A stretch of DNA of 64,000 nucleotides from Kordia sp039026955 (GTDB lineage Bacteria; Bacteroidota; Bacteroidia; Flavobacteriales; Flavobacteriaceae), in the NCBI GenBank assembly GCA_039026955.1, contig JBCCLH010000013.1, forward strand, positions 62,001-126,000, in the 5' to 3' direction. The notes beneath the pieces were generated by a model, which made no database searches, was not told the DNA's origin, and saw only the letters and a program-made list of their open reading frames with translations. How positions within the stretch are numbered: the stretch's first letter is position 1; every line of letters starts with the position of its first letter. The translations under genes and the position numbers were made by a program. Positions 35,471-44,541 of the stretch are shown here, in pieces.

Positions 35471-35852
35471 ATGCACTTGAAAATTTTCATCTGAACACAT
35501 TCAAGAAAAAATAGCACAACGACAAACGTTTCAAACACTCGAAAAAGTCTTAGCGTTTTGCAACATAATTTACATTTCAGAATTCAACTTCTTAAAGTAC
35601 TCTGTCAGGACTTGGAATTTTTGGGCAGGAAACGATATTGCCTATACGAATCGTTTGTCATATGTATATTATTTGGAATTGTGTAAGACTCATAATTTGC
35701 ACATAATTGACTTCACAGGTGAGAATTACCTAGCGCATCATCCGTTGCCAGCGGAAGCGATTCATCAAGATATTATCAAAAAATACAAGCAACTTTCAAG
35801 CGTAGCAGCAGTGTGTAAATATCAGCGTGGGACTTTAATTTTTAGCAAATGA
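35471..35852 (+). pseudogene. Possible frameshifted small gene
   Basis: From 35481 to 35852 one frame stays open and reads like protein (SEHIQEKIAQRQTFQTLEKV ... WNFWAGNDIAYTNRLSYVYY ... KYQRGTLIFSK), but it has no ATG or GTG. An ATG at 35471 lies in another frame and would join it if one base of the AAAATTTT run at 35480-35487 were removed, giving about 127 residues. The alternative start is a TTG at 35655 (65 residues). It could be a decayed gene, a sequencing error or chance. I recognise no family. Confidence 0.3.
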
Positions 35853-35935
35853 AAAAATAAAAAAACACCTCTGACATGATCTGTCAAAGTCGCCAATACA
35901 TTTGCAGTATTATTAATTCTTAAAAATACAACATC

Positions 35936-36307
35936 ATGAAAAACGCAGTAAATTGGTTCGAAATTCCAGTAACAGATTATGAAAGAGCTAAAAAATTCTA
36001 CTCTGAAATTTTAGGTCAAGAAATTAAAGATCATCACATGGAAACGATGAAATACGGAATTTTCCCGTACGAAGAAGAAAATCACAATGTCGGTGGCGCT
36101 ATTATGCAAATGGAAGGTACGAATCCTTCACGTCACGGTTCTACAGTTTATTTGAATGGCGGTGAAGATTTGAGCATTCCGTTGAGTAAAGTAGAAGCTG
36201 CTGGTGGCTCGATCATCATGCCAAAAACGGACATTCAGGAGAATGGATTTATAGCTCAATTTCTAGACACCGAGGGAAATAGAGTCGCTTTGCATTCGAT
36301 GAATTAA
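35936..36307 (+). CDS. VOC-family protein (glyoxalase/bleomycin-resistance fold)
   Basis: 123 residues: VNWFEIPVTDYERAKKFYSE at the start and IAQFLDTEGNRVALHS at the end are the usual VOC pattern (paired beta-alpha-beta-beta-beta units). The metal ligands are not clear enough to name a substrate. It lies about 210 nt upstream of a YafY-type regulator and is read in the same direction; such regulators commonly control adjacent VOC genes. Confidence 0.85.
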   Translation: MKNAVNWFEIPVTDYERAKKFYSEILGQEIKDHHMETMKYGIFPYEEENHNVGGAIMQMEGTNPSRHGSTVYLNGGEDLSIPLSKVEAAGGSIIMPKTDIQENGFIAQFLDTEGNRVALHSMN

Positions 36308-36327
36308 TCACTTATATTTTACTTTAG

Positions 36328-36464
36328 ATTCGTCTTTGCGAGAATTTTTTATATTGAGCTTGTCGAAATGAAAAATTCGTGGCAATCTCATTCAACGAAA
36401 ACGCTAACTACACTTAGCATACGATTACCGCTCTCCAATCAAGTTGGAGATCGTAAAGACGAAT
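36328..36464. repeat. GTCTTTGCGAG palindromic repeat, copy R3 (inverted relative to R2)
   Basis: It starts ATTCGTCTTTGCGAGAATT and ends GTAAAGACGAAT. The segment ATTGAGCTTGTCGAAATGAA with GGCAATCTCATT is the reverse complement of the right arm of R2. It lies between the VOC and YafY genes. Confidence 0.7.
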
Positions 36465-36517
36465 CATAGTTTTGACCAAGATTACTTTTATTAAAAATTA
36501 GATGATATTTTAAAGTT

Positions 36518-37222
36518 ATGACGCAACTCGCAAGACTCATCTCTATACTCACCTTATTACGATCCAAACGATTGTTAACGGCGACCGAATTGGCAGAAAA
36601 ATACGATGTAAGTGTACGCACTATTTACAGAGATATTCGAAAGCTGGAAGAAGCCGGAGTGCCAGTATATACGATAGAAGGCAGAGGTTATAGTTTGATC
36701 GATACCTACACGATTGCGCCTGTGCAATTCACGGAAAAGCAAGCCAACGCGTTGATCACGGCGGAACATATCATCAATCAATCGAAAGATGTTTCTTTTG
36801 TGAACGATTTCAAAGAAGCAATGGTCAAAATCAAATCAGTTTTTAAAACATCTGTTCAGGAAAAGAGCGAATTATTAAGTGATAAAATTCATGTGTTCAA
36901 TTGGAAATTGGAAAACAATGCCAGCAATGCATTGTCGGAGATTCAGTTGGCCATTACCAATTTCAACATCATGAAAATCAACTACAAAAAGGCAAACGAT
37001 TACCAAATTTCCAGTCGAAAAATAGAACCCTGCGCCATGTATTCTACAGATAACAAGTGGATTTTAATTGCGTGGTGTCATTTGCGAAATGAGATGCGTG
37101 CCTTTCGCGTAGATCGCATTCAGAATTTTAAAATATTGACAGAAACATTCGAAGATCGCAAGTTTAATATTAGCGATTACTTTGCTTCGTATCCGTATTC
37201 GAGTCACAACTATAACAACTAA
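36518..37222 (+). CDS. YafY-type HTH regulator with WYL domain
   Basis: 234 residues. The N-terminal winged HTH reads LARLISILTLLRSKRLLTAT, ELAEKYDVSVRTIYRDIRKL. The WYL-type ligand domain covers about 140-230 (RKIEPCAMYSTDNKWILIAW, CHLRNEMRAFRVDRI). WYL proteins sense small ligands or nucleic acids. It is probably linked to the VOC gene just upstream. A bidirectional hairpin follows the stop. Confidence 0.92.
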   Translation: MTQLARLISILTLLRSKRLLTATELAEKYDVSVRTIYRDIRKLEEAGVPVYTIEGRGYSLIDTYTIAPVQFTEKQANALITAEHIINQSKDVSFVNDFKEAMVKIKSVFKTSVQEKSELLSDKIHVFNWKLENNASNALSEIQLAITNFNIMKINYKKANDYQISSRKIEPCAMYSTDNKWILIAWCHLRNEMRAFRVDRIQNFKILTETFEDRKFNISDYFASYPYSSHNYNN

Positions 37223-37224
37223 AA

Positions 37225-37252
37225 AAGCCAAAGTTGTGACTTTGACTTTTCT
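37225..37252. terminator. Bidirectional hairpin between convergent genes
   Basis: AAAAAAGCCAAAG and CTTTGACTTTTC flank a TTGTGA loop, with one mismatch. The T- and A-rich flanks suit termination from both sides. Confidence 0.6.
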
Positions 37253-37270
37253 GTAAAGGTAATTTTAGTG

Positions 37271-38161
37271 TTACGAGTTTGGATTTTTATTTCCGTCAGT
37301 AAGTACACAAGGTTGGAAACCATACGTATTGTCAGGTGCAATAACAGCCCAAGATACGCTCTGACCTGGCTCCAATACTTTTTGAGTAAATGTTCCTCCA
37401 ATATCGCCTGTATCTCCAGCAGCTCCTGGATCTCCTGGTTGTGCACCTTGATTTGGATGACCATTTATTGAATAAAACCAAAATGCAGAATTGGCATCAG
37501 GATGTTCTTTTAAATTATAACAATCTTGACTTATGTCTGCTGTGATTGCTAACCCAGCTATAGTTATGTAGCTCACATAATCTTGTGGGTTTCCATTTGC
37601 ATCATTTGCTTGTACAGTTTTATAATCAAAACCATAATTATTAGGAACCAAACTAGTTCCTTTTTTATAAGCATCCATTAGGTTTTTTATAGTAACTTCA
37701 CCTGGCAAAGGTATTGAAGGTAAGCTAATGGCATATGTATAAGCACTACCATAATTATCTTCAATATATTCATTATCTTGACATGTTAGTACTAGTGGGT
37801 TTGAAGCAGGTTGTGTAGAAAAAGGGAAATATACAATCATAGAATACAATGGAAGAGGAGCTCCTGTATTTTGTGCTACAGCATGTGTGTCCTGAACCAT
37901 TTTTGAACCTACATTATGCAATACATTCTGCAATAAACGTAACGAACGTCTATACGACCCTAAATGTCTGGAAACGGTGTATCCGTTTTTAGATTTGTTA
38001 CTTAAATGTGCAACGGTTCTTCGAAGCACGGCACGTTCCGCTTTGGTAATTCCGTGCGCTTCTTCTGCTTGGATTGGATCGACTAAGAATTGATGCAACG
38101 CATCGTCGTCATTCAGAAGTAAACTAATGTAATTCAGTAAGTTTGAATTGGATTTTGACAT
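37271..38161 (-). CDS. Hypothetical protein with LigA/Nif11-like helical N-terminus
   Basis: 296 residues, no signal peptide. The N-terminus (LLNYISLLLNDDDALHQFLV, DPIQAEEAHGITKAERAVLR) has the pattern of LigA/Nif11-type helical domains (D-A...FL.DP..A....GLT..E.A.L). Such domains also act as leaders in some RiPP and peptide-modification systems. The remainder is beta-rich with Gly-Pro-Asp triplets (AQPGDPGAAGDTGDIGG) and ends CVLTDGNKNPNS. I do not recognise the C-terminal part. It is a single gene transcribed away from the TPR gene at 38556. Confidence 0.6.
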   Translation of the reverse strand: MSKSNSNLLNYISLLLNDDDALHQFLVDPIQAEEAHGITKAERAVLRRTVAHLSNKSKNGYTVSRHLGSYRRSLRLLQNVLHNVGSKMVQDTHAVAQNTGAPLPLYSMIVYFPFSTQPASNPLVLTCQDNEYIEDNYGSAYTYAISLPSIPLPGEVTIKNLMDAYKKGTSLVPNNYGFDYKTVQANDANGNPQDYVSYITIAGLAITADISQDCYNLKEHPDANSAFWFYSINGHPNQGAQPGDPGAAGDTGDIGGTFTQKVLEPGQSVSWAVIAPDNTYGFQPCVLTDGNKNPNS

Positions 38162-38555
38162 AGTTTTATTTTTAAAGATTAATAATTTTTAAATGTAGGA
38201 ATATTCGTTTTTTGGCTTGTGCGTAGAAATACCTATTTGTATTTATGGAGGTTTCTTTCTGTTTAATTATTTTATTAAAATGGTCAAACAAAATTTTTGT
38301 ATATAGCAGTTTTTGACACTTCTGATTATTTTGTAGAATTAAATTTTAGTATATTTAAATATTTGATAATTATGTGTTTATGATTTATTGAGTTAAAATT
38401 GCTGAAGATTTGCTTTGTTTTTAAGTAAGACAATTCTGTTTACTCATTTGTTTGTAGGAAAAAATGTTGGAGTCAAATTTGTACTGAGAAATACGCAATT
38501 CATCGTATTGTTTGAAGCGTGATAAAATTCGAATTTTATTCAAAATTAAAACCAC
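38162..38555. other. Divergent intergenic region, AT-rich
   Basis: 394 bp between divergent genes. The only clear structure is the palindromic site at 38490-38509. Confidence 0.6.
38490..38509. promoter_or_regulatory. WATACG-N8-CGTATW palindromic site 1
   Basis: AATACG-CAATTCAT-CGTATT, 46 bp before the TPR gene. It is the first of four sites with the same arms and a similar spacer (YAAYTYNT). Confidence 0.65.
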
Positions 38556-39194
38556 ATGAAATATATATACATCATTCTCACGCTAGGTGTATTTTCAGTT
38601 GCAAATGCACAAACTGCACAAGCGTTATTGGACAGTGCTTTGGTAAAAAAAGAACAATTAAAATTTGCGGAAGGCATTCAACTCTGTAAAAAAGCCATTG
38701 CAATCGATAGTACGCTGGTAGATGCCTATTTTTACAAAGGAGGATTTCATACCGCCTTAATCAACAAACGAAATGCCAGAGCTGATTATAGCAATTACAA
38801 GAAAGCTATTGCCGCCTATTCCAAAGTCATTGAATTGCAACCCAAACATCCGAAAGTGTACTTGTATCGCGGCGGCGCACACGATGCGATGGGATTTTTG
38901 GATGAAGCTATCATCGATTACCGACATGCCATCTCCATCAACGTGAATCAACCTGAAGTCTATAACAGTTTGGGTGTTTGTCATGCTAAAAAAGGGAAAA
39001 TAGACATGGCGATGAGTTATTTTGACAAGGCGCTTATTTTCAATCCTTCGTATGGAAAAGCCTATGCCAATAAAGGCAATGTGTATGATATGAAAGGCGA
39101 TTTAAAAAGTGCTTGTAAATACTGGGAAAAGGCAATTATTTTTGGCTACACAGGCAACCAAAGACGCTACGAAGCTAAATGCAAGCAGAACTAA
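38556..39194 (+). CDS. Exported TPR-repeat protein
   Basis: 212 residues: a signal peptide (MKYIYIILTLGVFSVANAQ) and then four to five TPR motifs (AYSKVIELQPKHPKVYLYRG, AIIDYRHAISINVNQPEVYN, AMSYFDKALIFNPSYGKAYA, CKYWEKAIIFG). It probably scaffolds proteins in the periplasm. It is preceded by palindromic site 1. Confidence 0.85.
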   Translation: MKYIYIILTLGVFSVANAQTAQALLDSALVKKEQLKFAEGIQLCKKAIAIDSTLVDAYFYKGGFHTALINKRNARADYSNYKKAIAAYSKVIELQPKHPKVYLYRGGAHDAMGFLDEAIIDYRHAISINVNQPEVYNSLGVCHAKKGKIDMAMSYFDKALIFNPSYGKAYANKGNVYDMKGDLKSACKYWEKAIIFGYTGNQRRYEAKCKQN

Positions 39195-39200
39195 TGTAAA

Positions 39201-39220
39201 AATACGCAATTCCTCGTATT
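39201..39220. promoter_or_regulatory. WATACG-N8-CGTATW palindromic site 2
   Basis: AATACG-CAATTCCT-CGTATT, 60 bp before the small membrane protein at 39281. It differs from site 1 by one base in the spacer. Confidence 0.65.
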
Positions 39221-39280
39221 TCGTAAATAGTTGAAAAAGAGGAAATTTAAACATCACAAAAGCAACCGACTTTTATCACA

Positions 39281-39721
39281 ATGAATCTTTTAGCAAGCAT
39301 CTACTGCAATCAATATTTTGAACTAAAGCAAAAAGGAAAAGAAGCAAGTGCGCGCTACAACGGCACAATATTGACCACTTTTGCGTTAGTTTTGGTACTG
39401 TTTGCAATCTATATTTTATTGGTGACTTTTCTTCCGGATGTAGAAAAAGAAATGAATCGCTTTGTGCGCAAAACTGTAGGAAGAACGAGTGGACGTTTGT
39501 TTGGAAAGATTTTAGCAGGAGTGCTAATGGTAGTTTCTTACCTAGGCATTCGCTACACATTGGGAACTGAAAAACGATATCAAAAAATGATTCAAACTTT
39601 TGAAAAGTTGCCATTTTCAGTACAAGAACAAATTTCAAAAAAGGGATTGAAAACGTTCATTGCAGCCATTGTTTTTATCGGAATTGCATTGCTATCGTTA
39701 TTAATAAAAACATATATATAA
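39281..39721 (+). CDS. Small integral membrane protein of unknown function
   Basis: 146 residues: a helix at about 30-53 (TILTTFALVLVLFAIYILLV), a possible short helix near 75-92 (LAGVLMVVSYLGIRY) and a third at the C-terminus (FIAAIVFIGIALLSLLIK). Basic loops suggest a cytosolic middle part. I recognise no family. It has its own palindromic site upstream. Confidence 0.65.
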   Translation: MNLLASIYCNQYFELKQKGKEASARYNGTILTTFALVLVLFAIYILLVTFLPDVEKEMNRFVRKTVGRTSGRLFGKILAGVLMVVSYLGIRYTLGTEKRYQKMIQTFEKLPFSVQEQISKKGLKTFIAAIVFIGIALLSLLIKTYI

Positions 39722-39728
39722 ATCTGAA

Positions 39729-39748
39729 AATACGTAATTTGTCGTATT
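39729..39748. promoter_or_regulatory. WATACG-N8-CGTATW palindromic site 3
   Basis: AATACG-TAATTTGT-CGTATT, 55 bp before the lipoprotein start at 39804. It is the least conserved spacer of the four, but the arms are perfect. Confidence 0.6.
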
Positions 39749-39803
39749 GTGAAAATTGTTAAAAAAGAAGAGTTTTGAGCATAACAATATCAATAAAGAT
39801 CGA

Positions 39804-40493
39804 ATGAAAAAAATATACATCTTACTTTTTGTGCTAGTGCTTGCAACTTCTTGTGCCTATTACGGCGAAAAGAAAGTTTTTGATGGAACAGAGATTTATT
39901 ATACAGATGGAGTGACGGTGGAGCAAGTAGAAAAACTTGGCGAAAGCCTCGTAGCTTCTGGATTTACTGATGGTAGACATAAATCAGTGCAATTTGTGAA
40001 AGAAGGCGAAAAGTATGTGTTTAAAATGATCATCAAAGAAGAATTTTTAGAAAATGAAGCCTATGAAAACTTGTATAAATTCTTTCCAAAAGAACTTTCA
40101 AACTATGTGAATTTACCTGTAGATTTTCATGTGTGCGACAATCAATTTAATACGCTGAAAGTATACAAACTAGAAGATTCACTGCAAAGTGTCATGGCGA
40201 AAGGCACAGAAATTCGCTACACAAAAAAAATGCTTCCAACGGAAGTTGAAAAACTCAGAACATTTTTAATTGAAAGTGGATTTTCAGACGATACGCCAAA
40301 AACAGTAGAGTTAGACAGAGAAAATACAACCTATATTTTTAAAATGGTCATTGATACTTATAGGCTCAAGAGTGAAGCAAACCTATCGATCTTACGACTT
40401 TTAAAAGGAGAATTATCAAAAAAAGTATTTAGCAATTTCCCTGTAAAAATTCATGCATGTGATGAGCTTATGAATCCGCTGAAAATAATCTAA
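39804..40493 (+). CDS. Lipoprotein with an internal duplication
   Basis: About 229 residues from the ATG at 39804, chosen because it begins a lipoprotein signal peptide with Cys17 (LVLATSCAYYG). The protein is two similar units of about 97 residues: GTEIYYTDGVTVEQVEKLGE with LVASGFTDG, and later GTEIRYTKKMLPTEVEKLRT with LIESGFSDD; both continue to KSV/KTVEL and end in VC/AC-D. The units may pack as a pseudo-dimer. I recognise no family. It is in front of the MORN gene (24 nt gap). Confidence 0.65.
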   Translation: MKKIYILLFVLVLATSCAYYGEKKVFDGTEIYYTDGVTVEQVEKLGESLVASGFTDGRHKSVQFVKEGEKYVFKMIIKEEFLENEAYENLYKFFPKELSNYVNLPVDFHVCDNQFNTLKVYKLEDSLQSVMAKGTEIRYTKKMLPTEVEKLRTFLIESGFSDDTPKTVELDRENTTYIFKMVIDTYRLKSEANLSILRLLKGELSKKVFSNFPVKIHACDELMNPLKII

Positions 40494-40517
40494 ATAAACA
40501 ATAATACCCGTATTACA

Positions 40518-42608
40518 ATGAAAAATATATTAGTTAGCATGTTGTTTGTTTTTTTGTGTCAATCTGTAGTTGCACAAAAAATTGACATGGTCAACGCGCC
40601 ACGAAATCCGATCGGATTCAAACATAAAAAAGAACACTTCTTTTTACGTGGAGATATTTATGCTTCCGCAGGAAAGATTTTTGACAAAAAAGGAAACCTC
40701 ACGTTCAATTACGGAACACGTTACTATTACGATAGCAACGGTAAAATTACAGGGAATAATTATAATGATACTTTTGAATATGATGCAAGTGGAAACATCA
40801 TCAAATTTCAATACAAAAGCGGAAGTGCTTCCAAATATCAATTCAATTCAAAAGGTCTATTAGTCTATGAAAAAAGCTCGTACGGCGATGAAAAAACATA
40901 TACCTACGATAACAAAAATCGCATCATAAAAACTTCCATCAAAAAGAAAGGAAAGCTAAGTCAGGAACGTGAATTCTCATACAGAAAACAAGGAGATACG
41001 TTAATCGTCGATTTAAAATATACTTACACCAACGGACGTCGCGGATTTACAGCTACATCTTATTATGTCAATGGATTTTTGGTGAAAGAAGATGTTTCTT
41101 CTGGAACGTATCGCTACATCGTAAAGACAGATAACAAAGGCAATAAAATTGATTTTTATGATGCCGACAAACCGAATCCAAAACACTTTGAAACCGTAAA
41201 TCGTTACTACAGTGACGCAAACAAACCCGTAAAAATTGAATACGGATACTACAAATTAAGCGATAGCAAAACTGCTAAAAAAACGGGAACCATTTATGTA
41301 AACGGAAAACGCAGCACTGATGTAGCTATGAGTAAAGGTGTAAAACCGAATGAAAAAGTGATTTATGATGGTTTGACAAAAACGTATTACACAGTCCAAA
41401 ACATAGTTCCTGACAATCATACCATGGACACAAGAATTCCAGTAACAAATGCAATTTCTAAAGGAAATCCGTACATCAACTATGTATATGACGGAAAGTT
41501 TATCAACTATGTAGAAGGTTACAACAAAGTGAAAAAGCGCGATTTTGCGTTTCTAGGTTCACATATGATTGACTATCGCATAGACAAGTCGCTAGGAAGA
41601 ACGTACATCATTCGAGATTACAAAAACAAAAAAGAACAAAAAGTAAAGCAGATGGAATTGCTGTCTGCCGACACGACCTCTATTTTCTATGTGCGTGAAT
41701 TGAAAAAGGAAAACTTCTTCATTGTGGTCAACGGAAAACATATTGACTACAAAAAAGCACGTTTTGAATACCTGACCAATGGTGATCCTGTCATTTTTCT
41801 CGATAACAATCCTAAATATGTATTGAAAGGATTCCGAATGGCAGAAGATAATGAAGTATTAACGGGAAGTTATTACAAGGGTGAATTGGACAACGAAACT
41901 AATAAAAAAAGCACCACACAAAATACTTCGAATAATTTAGACTGTATTGATGGCGATTGCGAAAATGGTTGGGGGAAAATTAAAGTAGGCGATATCGTTA
42001 CGGAAGCAACCTTTAAAAACGGCGCGATTGAGGGCGTTGCCTATATAACTTATCCTGGCGATTCGTATTATCATGGACAATATGTCAACAATCGCAGACA
42101 CGGTTTTGGCTATTACAAATGGTCTAGTGGGACAACCTACATTGGCTATTGGAAAGACGGAAAGCAACACGGATTAGGCTTCTTAATGAGCAAAGACAAT
42201 GACGTCATTTCTGGTGGAACCTATGAAAATGGAGAACTTGTGAAAAGTGCCATGTCAGAGAAAATGAGCGAAATCGTAAACGGAAACTGTGCCGGGAACT
42301 GTGTAGATGGTTTTGGAAGGTATAGCTACACTAATGGTGATGTCTATTGGGGATTCTTTAAAAACGGACAACGCGCAGGCGTGGGCACTTACAAGTGGAA
42401 AAACAAAAGTTCCTATATCGGTTCGTACACGGATGATGGCGTGCGAAATGGCTACGGAATGTACACGTATGTAGATCGTTCAGTGTACAAAGGCATGTTT
42501 GTCAACGATCGTATTGACGGACTCGGCATGATGAAATACAACAAAACAGGAAATGTAGTACGCGGTGTCTTCAACAATAAAGGCGCAAAAGTAAAAGACT
42601 ACGAATAA
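40518..42608 (+). CDS. Exported MORN-repeat protein with YD-like N-terminal repeats
   Basis: 696 residues with a signal peptide (MKNILVSMLFVFLCQSVVAQ). The N-terminal third has Y/D-rich repeats (YDSNGKITGNNYNDTFEYDA, TYDNKNRIIKT) in the style of RHS/YD. The C-terminal part has MORN repeats: YYHGQYVNNRRHGFGYYKW, YIGYWKDGKQHGLGFLM, YWGFFKNGQRAGVGTYKW, YKGMFVNDRIDGLGMMKY. MORN repeats bind membranes or proteins; here they face the periplasm or cell surface. It belongs to a run of envelope genes read in the same direction. Confidence 0.82.
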   Translation: MKNILVSMLFVFLCQSVVAQKIDMVNAPRNPIGFKHKKEHFFLRGDIYASAGKIFDKKGNLTFNYGTRYYYDSNGKITGNNYNDTFEYDASGNIIKFQYKSGSASKYQFNSKGLLVYEKSSYGDEKTYTYDNKNRIIKTSIKKKGKLSQEREFSYRKQGDTLIVDLKYTYTNGRRGFTATSYYVNGFLVKEDVSSGTYRYIVKTDNKGNKIDFYDADKPNPKHFETVNRYYSDANKPVKIEYGYYKLSDSKTAKKTGTIYVNGKRSTDVAMSKGVKPNEKVIYDGLTKTYYTVQNIVPDNHTMDTRIPVTNAISKGNPYINYVYDGKFINYVEGYNKVKKRDFAFLGSHMIDYRIDKSLGRTYIIRDYKNKKEQKVKQMELLSADTTSIFYVRELKKENFFIVVNGKHIDYKKARFEYLTNGDPVIFLDNNPKYVLKGFRMAEDNEVLTGSYYKGELDNETNKKSTTQNTSNNLDCIDGDCENGWGKIKVGDIVTEATFKNGAIEGVAYITYPGDSYYHGQYVNNRRHGFGYYKWSSGTTYIGYWKDGKQHGLGFLMSKDNDVISGGTYENGELVKSAMSEKMSEIVNGNCAGNCVDGFGRYSYTNGDVYWGFFKNGQRAGVGTYKWKNKSSYIGSYTDDGVRNGYGMYTYVDRSVYKGMFVNDRIDGLGMMKYNKTGNVVRGVFNNKGAKVKDYE

Positions 42609-42626
42609 TCAACACAACTAATTTAT

Positions 42627-43256
42627 ATGAAGAATACTAAAAGCATTGCTTTGCTGCTGTGCATGCTGCTCTTTTTTGTGCAATGTCAAAACAAAAATAA
42701 AGCTGAGGAACCTGTAGAAACCTACGAAATGACTCCAGAATTTGCAGAAAAAATTGACAAACCCGAAATTCATTTTACGGTAGACATTCCTAAAAGTTTG
42801 AAATTTAACAAACCTGAAATTGGTAAAAAATCGTCTTCTTACGGAATGATTCAAAAAGTAGAAGATGACGGAGTTGTCACAGAAATGTGTTCGTTTGGAT
42901 ACATTTCTATAGATGGAGTGGAGTTCGAAGAAAATGCACGTTCATTCATGAGACAAGTCCGAAGCATGTTAACGCGAGGCGGATATACCATAGAAAAAGA
43001 TACGATTGGAAACTTACCATTTGACGGCGAAAAATACATGACACTAAAGGCAGAAGCCATCATGGAGAAAGGAAAAACACCAGAATTTGTTGGGACATAT
43101 TTATTCAACGTAGTGGTGAAGCCAAATCCAAAAGGAAATACAAGTATTATTTTCTTGATGGCTGCACGCGATGATCAAGACGCAGAAACCTATGAAGATT
43201 TTAAAGACAAACTCACAATATCAACCGTTTGGAATACTTTTCAATACCTTAAATAA
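42627..43256 (+). CDS. Lipoprotein of unknown function
   Basis: 209 residues with a lipoprotein signal peptide and Cys20 (LFFVQCQNKN). The body is beta/alpha with LKFNKPEIGKKSSSYGMIQK and GNTSIIFLMAARDDQDAETY, similar in outline to PsbP/Lpp-type proteins that buffer ligands, but I cannot assign a family. It lies 18 nt after the MORN gene and is followed by a hairpin. Confidence 0.65.
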   Translation: MKNTKSIALLLCMLLFFVQCQNKNKAEEPVETYEMTPEFAEKIDKPEIHFTVDIPKSLKFNKPEIGKKSSSYGMIQKVEDDGVVTEMCSFGYISIDGVEFEENARSFMRQVRSMLTRGGYTIEKDTIGNLPFDGEKYMTLKAEAIMEKGKTPEFVGTYLFNVVVKPNPKGNTSIIFLMAARDDQDAETYEDFKDKLTISTVWNTFQYLK

Positions 43257-43274
43257 ACCCAGTTAGTCGTTAGT

Positions 43275-43310
43275 GAGAGGTTGTTAAAATTACAAATTTA
43301 ACAGCCTCTC
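43275..43310 (+). terminator. 14-bp stem hairpin after the lipoprotein gene
   Basis: GAGAGGTTGTTAAA and TTTAACAGCCTCTC pair with a single G-T wobble around a short loop. The T tract is weak (ATGTTTTAAAAGG). It is a probable operon end. Confidence 0.6.
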
Positions 43311-43375
43311 ATGTTTTAAAAGGATCATGAATGACGCACCTAAAATAATGTTGAATCGTTGATAAAACCGCTCAT

Positions 43376-44482
43376 ATGACAAAACTAAAATGCTTTTGCA
43401 TCTGTTTTTTTAGTGCGATGATGCTCTATGCGAATATGGCGTCGCCTGTGCAAGAAGGGACCTTAGGAACGCGTCCGTTTATCAGTCAGTATGTGCACAT
43501 TCTTCATGAAAATTTATATATTACGCTCCATGCAGACTTCACTACAGCACAATTTGAAATTGAATATATCATCAATGCGGAAAAAGACGGTTTGCAAATT
43601 CCGCTACTTTTCTACGCTTCCGAATACTATAAAGACTTTCAAGTAACCATTGACGGACAAGAAATTGCATTGCAAAAGCAGGAATACTTTTGGGATGTAT
43701 ATGGCGACGACAAAGAAAAACTGTCCAATTTTGAATATCTGTACAATACAGACGCAAAGAAGTCGCGAACACTTGAAAATCAATTCAAATATGAGAGAAA
43801 TGATCGGATTTCTCTAAACGATTTTCTCTATTTTGAAACAGACATCGCTGCGGGCAAACACAGTATCAAAGTCAGTTATCAAGCTACCAATTGGCGTTAC
43901 AGTCACAATCGGTTGAATGAAGATAGTTTCCGATATGCACTCGCGCCTGCAAAATACTGGAAATCCTTTGGAATACTAGCAATTACGATTGATGCCAGCA
44001 AAGTTCAAGATAAAATAACGATCAACTTAGGAACGCCAAAAAGTGGAGAAGTTGACGAAATTTCCAACTATCATTTTGAAAAATTACCAGTAGATATGAT
44101 ACAAATCACACGCATTCCTACATTGAGTGGCTTTGCCAAATTCTTACTCAATCTTGAGACTTTTTGGTTGGCAATCATTTTGATCAGTTTCTTTATAGTA
44201 TTTCATGTGTGGAAAATGCATCGTTTTCGAAAACAATATCCGTTCAAACCACGATCAAATACCGCAATTTTGGGAACATTCATTATGCCATTACTGTTTG
44301 TTTGTATGTTACTCGTAAGTACTTTTTGGATTGATGAAGCAATTGGAAAACCCTATGCTAGCGGACGTGAAAGTTATGGCGCATTCTATGAATTTTTAAA
44401 CTTGCCAAAATATGTGATAGTCTATATTGTCTTTGCAATTTTGGTAGATTTTATGTTCAAAAAACGATACATCCAACGTTGA
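43376..44482 (+). CDS. Membrane protein with a large extracytoplasmic domain
   Basis: 368 residues: a signal peptide, an extracytoplasmic beta-rich domain to about 260 (YVHILHENLYITLHADFTTA, AGKHSIKVSYQATNWRYSHN), then three membrane helices (FWLAIILISFFIVFHVW; ILGTFIMPLLFVCMLLVSTF; YVIVYIVFAILVDFMF). I recognise no family. It resembles membrane proteins that read ligand- or stress-induced beta domains, but the function is unknown. Confidence 0.65.
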   Translation: MTKLKCFCICFFSAMMLYANMASPVQEGTLGTRPFISQYVHILHENLYITLHADFTTAQFEIEYIINAEKDGLQIPLLFYASEYYKDFQVTIDGQEIALQKQEYFWDVYGDDKEKLSNFEYLYNTDAKKSRTLENQFKYERNDRISLNDFLYFETDIAAGKHSIKVSYQATNWRYSHNRLNEDSFRYALAPAKYWKSFGILAITIDASKVQDKITINLGTPKSGEVDEISNYHFEKLPVDMIQITRIPTLSGFAKFLLNLETFWLAIILISFFIVFHVWKMHRFRKQYPFKPRSNTAILGTFIMPLLFVCMLLVSTFWIDEAIGKPYASGRESYGAFYEFLNLPKYVIVYIVFAILVDFMFKKRYIQR

Positions 44483-44541
44483 AAATTAGGGAAGTATTGA
44501 AAATTTAGTATTTTACCTTTCAATTCATAGAAATCCCTTAA

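Noticed and set aside
40504..40515. AATACCCGTATT just before the MORN gene
   Set aside because: Half-sites are like the regulon motif but the spacer is nearly absent, so it does not fit.
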